Position numbers and translations under genes: made by a program. From an uncultured Erysipelotrichaceae bacterium (GTDB taxonomy: Bacteria > Bacillota_I > Bacilli_A > RF39 > UBA660), in NCBI GenBank assembly GCA_902803795.1, contig CADCRC010000080.1, positions 1-15,406 of the forward strand: a stretch of DNA of 15,406 nt. The letters are read 5' to 3'. The first letter of the stretch is position 1. Each line of letters opens with the position of its first letter. The notes beneath the pieces are model-generated. The model worked only from the letters and a program-made list of their open reading frames with translations. It did not search any database and had not been told where the DNA came from. Positions 1 through 6,889 of this stretch are shown piece after piece.

Positions 1-14
1 CACCATATGAGTTT

Positions 15-49
15 AAAAGGACTAAATTATAGTTCTTTTTTATTTTTTT
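15..49 (+). terminator. Rho-independent terminator of a gene left of the window
   Basis: A 10-bp stem (15-24 with 30-39, one G-U pair) with a 5-nt loop is followed by a T-rich tract that runs to about 49. The tract is much stronger on the plus strand than on the minus strand, so it most likely ends a plus-strand transcript that enters from the left and converges on ddl. What that transcript encodes cannot be seen. The first bases either close a reading frame (TGA at 8-10) or are the CCA end of a tRNA (CACCA at 1-5). Confidence 0.7.
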
Positions 50-73
50 AAATAGTATTTTCATAATTAAAAT

Positions 74-98
74 AAAAAAATCTATAAATAAATATAGA
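74..98 (-). terminator. Terminator of the hydrolase-murF-lipoprotein-ddl operon
   Basis: Just after the ddl stop codon the minus strand reads TCTATA, a 6-nt loop, TATAGA and then seven Ts (80 to 74). The stem has only one G-C pair, but the long uninterrupted U-run right at its foot and the position after the last gene of the operon fit an intrinsic terminator. Confidence 0.7.
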
Positions 99-102
99 AT
101 TT

Positions 103-1317
103 TTATTTCATAAATTTAGTTTTAGCTCCACCCTTTAAAGACTTAGATGAATAATTTTGTAATATATTAGATTCAAAACTAGATATTTTAGCATTTCTCT
201 TTTTAAAATCTTTAATTGCAATATTAATCATATCATCAAGTAAGCTAGTATAAGGAATACCCTTAGCTTCCCACAAATAGAAAGCTAAAGATCCAGGTAT
301 AGAATTAATTTCATTCAAATATACTTTTTTTTCTTTATCATCATATAAGAAATCTATTCTAGAATTACCAGAAGTACCAAGACTCTTAAAAGCACAAACC
401 GCAATATCTTCAATTTCAACTTTTAAATCCTTATTTATTTTAGCAGGCAATACTCTATTCTTATAACTTCCTGTCTTACCACTATTATACAATGCTTTAC
501 CAGTCATCTTACCTTTTGATTTACCAATATATTTATCTTGAAAAGTTAAAAATTTACTATGAGTAATAACCTCTTCTATCTCACTTGTTTTACAATTAGA
601 ATAATTACCTATTACAGCAATATTGAATTCTCTTAAATTATCAATTTTTCTTTCAACTAAAATTTTACAATCATAATTTATTGCATCATCAATTAACTCT
701 TCAATTTCACTCTCATCATTTGCTATACCAATTCCAACAGAAGATCCAGTAGTTGCTGGTTTAACAATAACAGGATATCCTAATTTTTTAATTTTATCCA
801 AAATATCTGATTTCTTATCTTTATAATCTGAATCATAAAACCACATATAATTTGGAACAGGAAGACCAGACTTTTCCCAAATAGCCTTCATATATACTTT
901 ATCTTGACCAACAACACTAGCATAAACACTAGATCCAACATATGGAACACCAACTGTTTGTAAATAACCTTGTAATGTACCATCTTCAACATTTGTACCA
1001 TGTACAATAGGAAAAACAACATCAATATCTGAAACAACACTCTTAAACAAGCCACGACTTTCTAATACAAAACTATTATTTCTTTCAACCAATGCAACTT
1101 TTTTTGCATATTTTTTTATTAATGATAAATCAGAATATACATCCATATCTTTAAGCATTGCACCACTATACCATGTACCATCTTTAGTAATATATATTGG
1201 AACAACATCATATTTATCTTCATCCATCTTATTAATTGCCTGAATTGCAGATATAATACTAACTTCATGTTCTACAGATTTACCACCAAAAATAACTCCA
1301 ACTTTTATTTTACCCAT
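103..1317 (-). CDS. ddl: D-alanine--D-alanine ligase
   Basis: A cytoplasmic ATP-grasp enzyme that joins two D-alanines using ATP. The dipeptide is the substrate for MurF in peptidoglycan precursor synthesis. Family motifs are in order: GGKSVEHEVS (11-20), VHGTNVEDG (105-113), the ATP-binding KPATTGSSVG (186-195), REFNIAVIG (229-237) and the metal-binding NEINSIPGS (335-343). The omega-loop keeps Tyr in DKY (261-263). D-Ala-D-Lac ligases such as that of Leuconostoc have Phe there, so a normal D-Ala-D-Ala product is expected. At 404 residues it is longer than E. coli Ddl (about 306). The extra length is an expanded omega-loop (about 263-290) and a C-terminal tail ending GGAKTKFMK, both of which I recall from clostridial-type Ddl proteins. 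The ATG has an AAGGAGG site upstream. It is the last gene of the operon, 15 nt after the lipoprotein gene. Confidence 0.96.
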   Translation of the reverse strand: MGKIKVGVIFGGKSVEHEVSIISAIQAINKMDEDKYDVVPIYITKDGTWYSGAMLKDMDVYSDLSLIKKYAKKVALVERNNSFVLESRGLFKSVVSDIDVVFPIVHGTNVEDGTLQGYLQTVGVPYVGSSVYASVVGQDKVYMKAIWEKSGLPVPNYMWFYDSDYKDKKSDILDKIKKLGYPVIVKPATTGSSVGIGIANDESEIEELIDDAINYDCKILVERKIDNLREFNIAVIGNYSNCKTSEIEEVITHSKFLTFQDKYIGKSKGKMTGKALYNSGKTGSYKNRVLPAKINKDLKVEIEDIAVCAFKSLGTSGNSRIDFLYDDKEKKVYLNEINSIPGSLAFYLWEAKGIPYTSLLDDMINIAIKDFKKRNAKISSFESNILQNYSSKSLKGGAKTKFMK

Positions 1318-1332
1318 CTATCTAATACCTCC

Positions 1333-1767
1333 TTAATTAGCCTTCATTTCAGTATATGAAACATTCAAATTTTTATCTACAACAACATTATATTTTATTT
1401 CTATATCTTCTTCTGTTTCTTCCCAACTTCTAGCATATTTACAATTTAAAATAGTAGATCCTTCACCAATACCAAATAAAGTAACTTTATACTTACCCCC
1501 AACTCCAACAGACTCATCAGATGAATCTTTCTTTTTATTTTCAATATATTCTATTGAAGAAGTTGCAATAGTTTCATCATCTACTCTACAAGTCCATTCA
1601 TAACCGGTAGTAGGATTTCCATCTAAATTAAAAGAAACATTTTTTAACTTACTCTCAATATTATCACCTTTTTTATTATTGCTTTCACTTGAATTAGTTT
1701 TCTTATTACATCCCGTAAAAACAAGTAAAGATATAATTATTATAAAAATAACAAGTACTTTTTTCAC
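1333..1767 (-). CDS. Chagasin-like (I42) protease-inhibitor lipoprotein
   Basis: A small exported lipoprotein of 144 residues. Residues 1-20 form a signal peptide with a positively charged start, a hydrophobic stretch and a lipobox ending in Cys20 (VFTGC), so the protein should be lipid-anchored outside the membrane. A Ser/Asn/Lys-rich linker (21-40) leads to a domain with NPTTGY (51-56), GVGG (88-91) and RSWE (113-116). These match the three inhibitory loops of the chagasin/I42 family (NPTTG, GxGG and RPW-like), which block papain-type cysteine proteases. The third loop has Ser where Pro is usual. The start is GTG: an AGGAGG site lies 4 nt before it, and the ATG two bases upstream runs straight into TGA. 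The site overlaps the TAG stop of the MurF-like gene, implying translational coupling. The protease it restrains, own or foreign, cannot be told from here. Confidence 0.85.
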   Translation of the reverse strand: MKKVLVIFIIIISLLVFTGCNKKTNSSESNNKKGDNIESKLKNVSFNLDGNPTTGYEWTCRVDDETIATSSIEYIENKKKDSSDESVGVGGKYKVTLFGIGEGSTILNCKYARSWEETEEDIEIKYNVVVDKNLNVSYTEMKAN

Positions 1768-1775
1768 ATATCCTC

Positions 1776-3395
1776 CTATTCATTATATGTATCAGGTAAA
1801 TCATTTTCAAATAACGCATACACATCTTCATCTGATTTACAAGCTATATCACGTATAAAACCATACGAAGCCCTAACATCATTATAAACTACAATTCTAT
1901 TTTTGTCATAACCTTTTGTTAAAATTCCTTCTTTTATTGCCTTTGTTCTTTTCTCACCTATTAATATAACATAATCTGCAACACCAGCAATTTCTTCTCC
2001 AAATTCTTTATTTAACTCATATTCCTTATCTCCAAGTTCAATCATACCAGGTGTAACAACAATTTTTATTCCTGGCATCTTTCCTAATATTTGACATGCA
2101 TTAGAAGCACCAACAGGATTAGAATTATAAGCATCATCAGTCTGATAAAAATTACCAAGTTTTTTCAACTCAAGTCTATGTTCTATTTGATTAACTCTTG
2201 AAACACTATCAATTATATCATCCATATTAATATCAAACTCTATAGCAAGAGCAATACTAGCTAAAATATTATAAACATTATGATTACCTAACAATTTAGT
2301 CTCAAAAGAATATTTTTTATCATACTTTTTTACATAAACATCAAATGTTGTACCACGATTCATACATTTTATATTCTCAGCATATAAATCAACATCATGA
2401 TTATCAATACCAATCCATACAACCTTAACCTTATTCTTTAAATTATAAGATACCTGAAGTGGATCATCACCATTTAATACAGCAATTCCATCTTTAGGTA
2501 AAGATTCTATTAATTCAAATTTACCTTTTTGAATATTCTCTTGACTACCAAAAGTTTCCAAATGAGCTGTACCAATCCTAGTTAATATACCATACTTAGG
2601 CTTAACCAATTTACATAATCTTTTTATTTCCCCTTTTACATATGCACCCATCTCAGCAATAAATATTTCTGTAAACTTATCCATATAATTATTAATTGTC
2701 ATAATAAGTCCATTAAATGTATTTAAATTCTTTGGTGTAGGCAAACAATTATATTTAACAGATAATACTTCAGATAAAATATTCTTAGAAGAAGTTTTAC
2801 CATAACTACCTGTAATTCCAACTATTTTTAAATTATTCATACTATTTAATTTATTAGTTGCTTTAGTTTTATAATATAAATATACTAACTTTTCTATTGG
2901 AAAATTAATAATATTTCCAATAAATACAACAAAATTATTAAAATATATCATTATAGATTCAATTAAAAACATAATCCAAATAAATCTTAAATTACCTAAA
3001 TTTAAAAAAATAAATATAACAGGTATTAAATATAAAACACATATACTAAATATTAATCTTTTTACTCTCGCAGTTACAACAAGTGGCTTTTTATTTTGAT
3101 CATACATAATAATTTTTTTATATTTACAAGCTTCTAAATATTCTAAAACACTTATAAATACAAACAAACAAATAGATACCTCAATTAAATCATATAACAA
3201 TATAATCCCAAATATACAAACAATAATAGTTATTATATCAAAACTTATAAATGACTTATCACTTTTAATCAAATATCTTATATATCTATTATTTTCATTA
3301 TATAAATTTTGTTGCAACATATGCAAATATCTCTTACTTTTATATATAATTGCATATGTCATAAACAATAAAACAACAATATAAACAACAATCAT
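1776..3395 (-). CDS. Membrane-anchored MurF-like Mur ligase
   Basis: A 539-residue Mur ligase. The catalytic part is MurF-like: P-loop GITGSYGKTS (193-202), KNLNTFNG (222-229), EMGA (248-251), IGTAHLETFGS (274-284), LNGDDP (307-312), GNHNVYN (370-376), EHRLE (405-409), DDAYNSNP (420-427), TPGMIELG (448-455) and a C-terminal ENDLPDTY (530-537). MurF joins D-Ala-D-Ala to the UDP-MurNAc tripeptide in the cytoplasm. The first 190 residues are unusual: in place of the normal UDP-substrate-binding domain there are hydrophobic segments at about 2-17, 53-84 (one or two spans), 113-132 and 137-162. The enzyme is therefore predicted to be in the membrane and may recognise its acceptor differently, for example a lipid-linked one. 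That last point is inference. Its neighbours, ddl and an alpha/beta hydrolase, support a cell-wall role. Spacing to the hydrolase is 8 nt, with the AGGTG site overlapping its stop. Whether this is the sole MurF of the cell is unknown, so I give no symbol. Confidence 0.88.
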   Translation of the reverse strand: MIVVYIVVLLFMTYAIIYKSKRYLHMLQQNLYNENNRYIRYLIKSDKSFISFDIITIIVCIFGIILLYDLIEVSICLFVFISVLEYLEACKYKKIIMYDQNKKPLVVTARVKRLIFSICVLYLIPVIFIFLNLGNLRFIWIMFLIESIMIYFNNFVVFIGNIINFPIEKLVYLYYKTKATNKLNSMNNLKIVGITGSYGKTSSKNILSEVLSVKYNCLPTPKNLNTFNGLIMTINNYMDKFTEIFIAEMGAYVKGEIKRLCKLVKPKYGILTRIGTAHLETFGSQENIQKGKFELIESLPKDGIAVLNGDDPLQVSYNLKNKVKVVWIGIDNHDVDLYAENIKCMNRGTTFDVYVKKYDKKYSFETKLLGNHNVYNILASIALAIEFDINMDDIIDSVSRVNQIEHRLELKKLGNFYQTDDAYNSNPVGASNACQILGKMPGIKIVVTPGMIELGDKEYELNKEFGEEIAGVADYVILIGEKRTKAIKEGILTKGYDKNRIVVYNDVRASYGFIRDIACKSDEDVYALFENDLPDTYNE

Positions 3396-3403
3396 ATTAT
3401 CAC

Positions 3404-4129
3404 CTAACTTTTAAAAAAATTATATAGTATATTAGTCACAACATCAATATTTTCTAAATACGCATAATGACCTCCAGGTAATCTAATTAATGCAGCATCC
3501 ATCATAATCTTTTCTAAATCTTCAGCATCACTAATTGGAGCTTCTTCATCATTCTCACCCCAAACAAGCAAAGTAGGACATTCAATTTCTCTTGCAAACT
3601 TAGATAAATCTTCATTAACCACATTAACTAAAGTTTGTCTCATAATTGGACTTGCGGCTTTATAATCTCTAGAACCAATATATTTTTTCATATATTCACC
3701 AAACGAATTCATTCCAGGAATTTTTTTGATTTTTTTTAACATTTTAACAGAAAAAGAAAGTTCATTATCTTTTCTAATACATGGTGCACCAAATAAAACC
3801 AATTTTTCAACTGGATTTCTAGATGAATATTTAATTGCGACCCTTCCACCAAAAGAATGACCAATGACAATAGGCTTTCTAACTTTTAATTTTTTTAACA
3901 AATCCTCTAAAAAAACACAATATCTTTCCATAGACCAAATTTCTTTAGGTTCATCACTACTTCCAAATCCAGGAAAATCTAAAATGGTTATTCTAAAATC
4001 ATCACATAATCTATCACCAATAGGTTTCATCATTTCAATATTCTGACCCCAACCATGAAGCAAAACAATATCTTTACCTTTTTCATTTCCAAATTGTATA
4101 TAATTAATTTTTAACCCATCTATTTCCAT
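3404..4129 (-). CDS. Alpha/beta-fold hydrolase
   Basis: A cytoplasmic alpha/beta hydrolase of 241 residues with no signal peptide. The complete triad and oxyanion parts are visible: HGWG (25-28), the nucleophile elbow GHSFGG with Ser92, the acid Asp194 in WGENDEEAP, and His221 in GGHYAYLE. A short helical lid lies between about 115 and 175. The substrate cannot be predicted from these motifs. An in-frame ATG at 4159 exists, but it would leave only an 8-nt leader after the predicted promoter and has no ribosome binding site. The ATG at 4129 has AGGG 6 nt upstream and gives a family-like start (MEIDGLKINY), so I chose it. It is the first gene of the operon with the MurF-like ligase, lipoprotein and ddl. 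Co-transcription suggests a function tied to the cell envelope, which is inference from context only. Confidence 0.9.
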   Translation of the reverse strand: MEIDGLKINYIQFGNEKGKDIVLLHGWGQNIEMMKPIGDRLCDDFRITILDFPGFGSSDEPKEIWSMERYCVFLEDLLKKLKVRKPIVIGHSFGGRVAIKYSSRNPVEKLVLFGAPCIRKDNELSFSVKMLKKIKKIPGMNSFGEYMKKYIGSRDYKAASPIMRQTLVNVVNEDLSKFAREIECPTLLVWGENDEEAPISDAEDLEKIMMDAALIRLPGGHYAYLENIDVVTNILYNFFKS

Positions 4130-4174
4130 TATCATCCCTACTTTAATAAAAACAAACATTAATTTTCAAATATA

Positions 4175-4183
4175 ATTTTATCA
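4175..4183 (-). promoter_or_regulatory. Extended -10 promoter of the ddl operon
   Basis: The minus strand reads TGATAAAAT, an extended -10 (TGn plus TAAAAT), directly after the stop codon of the cysteine-rich gene. The -35 position, 17 bp upstream, is poor (TACCAA), as is usual when TGn is present. Transcription would begin near 4168 and read the hydrolase, MurF-like, lipoprotein and ddl genes as one unit. Confidence 0.6.
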
Positions 4184-4186
4184 TAA

Positions 4187-4810
4187 TTATACATCTTTTG
4201 GTATTTTTATTTTCAAAATTCTAATTAAACTAGAATTATATAAATCATCAAGTATAACATCTCTTTCTTTAAATATATCTAGTTTAATTATAATTTTTTG
4301 AAATAAACTATAATAATACTTAATTACTTTTATATCATTCATATGTCCTACTATTTTTCTTCTTCTAATAAAAGGACAAAAATATACTTTACACCCCAAA
4401 CATTTCGCACCACAATATTTATTATCATCTCCAACCAAATATTTACAATCATGACAACATCCATTATTAAACTTATTATTTGAATATCTCTGATACAAAC
4501 ATCTATCATTTTTAAACTCACAAATGTTCTCATTAACATATTTTTTATCTATATAATTACATGCACTATCATATACATAACTTATTCTAGATTTCTTATC
4601 TTTAATATTAAATGCTTCTATAACACATTCCAATTCCAATTTATCATAATCACTAATATTAGATATTTTAAACAAGCAAAAAGAATCCTTATAATATAAT
4701 ATCTTATATAATCTTAATCTACTATAAAACCTATTTAACTCTTTATAAGAATTTATATTTACACTTTTTAACATAAACATCACAATATTATTATACATCT
4801 TTATAGACAA
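4187..4810 (-). CDS. Cysteine-rich protein of unknown function
   Basis: I do not recognise a named family. The protein has up to 207 residues, is rich in Lys, Tyr, Asn and Ile, and has no signal peptide or clear membrane span. Twelve cysteines occur, nine of them between residues 97 and 145 in the order Cx6C, x13, CCxxC, x10, Cx3CxxCx4C. That spacing suggests one or two structural zinc sites or an iron-sulfur cluster. The central motif reads NNGCCHDCKYL followed by CGAKCLGCKVYFC. The open frame begins with TTG at 4810, but an ATG five codons later (4798) is an equally good start. Neither has a clear ribosome binding site, so the start is uncertain. It is divergent from the plus-strand gene at 4859. 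It may be transcribed alone, because a new promoter lies directly after its stop. Confidence 0.75.
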   Translation of the reverse strand: MSIKMYNNIVMFMLKSVNINSYKELNRFYSRLRLYKILYYKDSFCLFKISNISDYDKLELECVIEAFNIKDKKSRISYVYDSACNYIDKKYVNENICEFKNDRCLYQRYSNNKFNNGCCHDCKYLVGDDNKYCGAKCLGCKVYFCPFIRRRKIVGHMNDIKVIKYYYSLFQKIIIKLDIFKERDVILDDLYNSSLIRILKIKIPKDV

Positions 4811-4832
4811 TTTTTTAAATATCTTGTAAAAT
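4804..4832 (+). promoter_or_regulatory. Promoter of the plus-strand 312-residue gene
   Basis: TAGACA at 4804-4809 (five of six consensus positions) is followed by a 17-bp spacer and TAAAAT at 4827-4832, with TG abutting the -10. Transcription would start near 4839, leaving a leader of about 20 nt that contains AAAGGTGAT before the ATG at 4859. The -35 overlaps the first codons of the divergent cysteine-rich gene. Confidence 0.65.
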
Positions 4833-4858
4833 ATTTTTAAGATTGTAAAGGTGATTAT

Positions 4859-5797
4859 ATGAATGAAAAGAAAAAATTTAGCATAAAAGATTTAATAAAT
4901 AATACAAAAAACTTAATAAATCAACACAAAATAGAAAACGAAAATTATAATAAGCTAATGTCACAAACACAACAATTCGTAGATTTTCATATTATTGAAC
5001 AAAACGATAAACCAAAAAATGAAGGAAGAATATATGAAATTAATAGTAAATGTCCATCTATTAATATTGATAATGCTACAAAAATAGACAATTTACTTCC
5101 AAATTTTGAATGGCCTATTTGCGCAGTTCATATAAGTCAAGATATAGACAATACACCTTTTAATTTAATTCTAACTCCATACAGAATATGGGTTATAGCA
5201 ACAAATTCATATAGAATATTTCAATACAATGAAATATCTATACAAGTTATAATGAAAGGTATAATGAATCAAAAACTATGGCTTAATAATATAATGATAA
5301 GTGCATGGTTAAATACGGAAGACTTAAATATATTTATAAATTTTATAACAAATGTTCAATATAGAAATAATTACATAATAGAAGATTTAAAATATCTAGA
5401 AGGTATTACACCAGTATATCAATGTATCAATAAAAATCAATCAGGAATAAGTGTAGATAAAGATAAAAATATAGTTTTTCATGATAGAAAAATAAACAAT
5501 TATAAATACAATTATGATGAAATACAAGATTATGATTTATTAGTAGATACAAACATAGTATTAAGAAAAAGACAATTCAAAAGAAATAGTACATTAAAAG
5601 CAAATACATCAAGTTGTACATCTGTATCCTTAAGAATAACACTAAAAGATCAAAGGCAAACTATAATACCCATATTAGTAGGAAATGGACTAAATCAAAC
5701 ATATTCTACAGTAGGTGATCAATATAAAGAAGCATATAATTTTGGAAAAACTATAATAGAATATATTGATACATTAAATCCAAATAAATATTTATAA
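4859..5797 (+). CDS. Hypothetical protein, possibly PH-like domains
   Basis: A 312-residue protein I do not recognise, and the only complete gene on the plus strand. There is no signal peptide or membrane segment, so it is probably cytoplasmic. Residues 1-45 are charged and helical. Residues about 85-155 form a beta-rich stretch containing LTPYRIWVIA and YRIFQYNEI. Residues about 220-308 form a second beta-rich stretch ending in an amphipathic helix (YKEAYNFGKTIIEYI). Short beta strands followed by a C-terminal helix resemble the bacterial PH-like domains found in many uncharacterised Firmicutes proteins. This is a weak inference from pattern, not from a recognised motif. The ATG has an AAAGGTGAT site 4 nt upstream. 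Its own promoter and terminator make it monocistronic. Codon and base composition look like the surroundings, so nothing marks it as recently acquired. Confidence 0.82.
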   Translation: MNEKKKFSIKDLINNTKNLINQHKIENENYNKLMSQTQQFVDFHIIEQNDKPKNEGRIYEINSKCPSINIDNATKIDNLLPNFEWPICAVHISQDIDNTPFNLILTPYRIWVIATNSYRIFQYNEISIQVIMKGIMNQKLWLNNIMISAWLNTEDLNIFINFITNVQYRNNYIIEDLKYLEGITPVYQCINKNQSGISVDKDKNIVFHDRKINNYKYNYDEIQDYDLLVDTNIVLRKRQFKRNSTLKANTSSCTSVSLRITLKDQRQTIIPILVGNGLNQTYSTVGDQYKEAYNFGKTIIEYIDTLNPNKYL

Positions 5798-5840
5798 AAA
5801 ATATAACATATAATAAAAAAAGAACTATTTTACAAATATT

Positions 5841-5869
5841 AAAACTGCATCCAAAAGATACAGTTTTTT
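5841..5869. terminator. Bidirectional terminator between convergent genes
   Basis: AAAACTG (5841-5847) pairs with CAGTTTT (5861-5867), with an inner ATC/GAT stem, one mismatch and a 5-nt loop. The plus strand ends in six Ts, giving a good terminator for the 312-residue gene. The minus strand has a shorter U-run (four, then AAUAUUU) and can serve rmlB, which stops 16 nt before it. Confidence 0.8.
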
Positions 5870-5884
5870 ATTATACATACAATA

Positions 5885-6889
5885 CTATTTATTATATGCC
5901 TTTCTATAATCACCCGACTTAATATTATCTATCCAATCTTGATTATTTAGATACCAATCAATTGTTTCTTTAATACCATCTTCAAAATTATATAATCTAC
6001 TCCAACCAAGTTCTTTTTCAACTTTTGTAGAATCAATAGCATATCTTAAGTCATGGCCCTTTCTATCTTCAACAAATTCTATTAATTCAAAACTTTTATT
6101 CATATGTTTTAATATTGTTTTAACCATTTCAATATTAGTTTTCTCACAATGACCACCAAGATTATATACTTCTCCTATTTTACCTTTTCTAACAATTAAA
6201 TCAACACCAACATTATGATCGTGAACATGAATCCAATCTCTAACATTTTCTCCCTTTCCATATACAGGAACTTTATCATCATTTAAAGCTTTTGATATAA
6301 CAACAGGAATCAACTTTTCAGGAAATTGATATGGTCCATAATTGTTAGAGCAACGACTTATTGTAACAGGTAAACCATACGTTCTATGATATGCCATCAC
6401 AAGTAAATCAGCACTAGCCTTAGAAGTTGAATATGGACTAGATGTACGAATTGGAGTTGATTCACTAAATAACAAATCTAATCTATCAAGTGGCAAATCA
6501 CCATATACCTCATCAGTCGATACCTGATGAAATCTTTCAACATTATATTTTAAACATGCATCCATTAAAACTTCTGTACCTATAATATTAGTTCTTAAAA
6601 AAAGTTCAGGATTCTTAATTGAATTATCTACATGAGATTCTGCTGCAAAATTAATAACTACATCAAACTTTTCATTATCAAATAATTTATAAACAAAATC
6701 TCTATCACAAATATCTCCTAATACAAATTTATAATTTTTATTTTTTTCTAAATCCTTTATATTATTATAATTTCCAGCATATGTTAATTTATCTAAACAT
6801 ACAAACTCTTCATCTTTATATTTTTCAACTACATAATGTAAATAATTACTACCAATAAATCCTGCACCACCAGTAACTAAAGTTTTCAT
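5885..6889 (-). CDS. rmlB: dTDP-glucose 4,6-dehydratase
   Basis: Converts dTDP-glucose to dTDP-4-keto-6-deoxyglucose with bound NAD, the second step of dTDP-L-rhamnose synthesis, in the cytoplasm. It is an extended short-chain dehydrogenase of normal length (334 residues). The Rossmann motif is GGAGFIGS (7-14). FAAESHVDNS lies near 81-90. The catalytic STDEVYGD (124-131) carries the Thr-Asp-Glu set specific to these dehydratases, and the YxxxK pair is Tyr153/Lys157 in YSTSK. The ATG overlaps the TGA of the upstream rmlC-rmlD fusion by 4 bp (ATGA), with AGAGGTT 7 nt before it, so the two are translationally coupled. It is the last gene of the rml operon. It could instead supply another 6-deoxysugar route, but the adjacent epimerase/reductase makes rhamnose the clear reading. 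Confidence 0.96.
   Translation of the reverse strand: MKTLVTGGAGFIGSNYLHYVVEKYKDEEFVCLDKLTYAGNYNNIKDLEKNKNYKFVLGDICDRDFVYKLFDNEKFDVVINFAAESHVDNSIKNPELFLRTNIIGTEVLMDACLKYNVERFHQVSTDEVYGDLPLDRLDLLFSESTPIRTSSPYSTSKASADLLVMAYHRTYGLPVTISRCSNNYGPYQFPEKLIPVVISKALNDDKVPVYGKGENVRDWIHVHDHNVGVDLIVRKGKIGEVYNLGGHCEKTNIEMVKTILKHMNKSFELIEFVEDRKGHDLRYAIDSTKVEKELGWSRLYNFEDGIKETIDWYLNNQDWIDNIKSGDYRKAYNK

Noticed and set aside
103..1317. D-Ala-D-Lac (vancomycin-resistance type) ligase
   Set aside because: The omega-loop keeps the Tyr of the Lys-Tyr pair (262-263), which marks D-Ala-D-Ala ligases. No VanH- or VanX-like gene is near.
3864..4046. 60-codon open frame on the plus strand
   Set aside because: It lies antisense inside the hydrolase gene, has no ribosome binding site and reads like a by-product of the opposite-strand codons.
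4351..4539. 62-codon open frame on the minus strand
   Set aside because: It sits in another frame inside the cysteine-rich gene, whose own frame is longer and has a clear domain pattern. No ribosome binding site is seen.
6886..6889. Genetic code 4 (UGA read as Trp), as in Mycoplasma
   Set aside because: TGA ends rmlCD and prp at ATGA overlaps with the next start codon, and tryptophans in conserved motifs are encoded by TGG (for example HGWG of the hydrolase).
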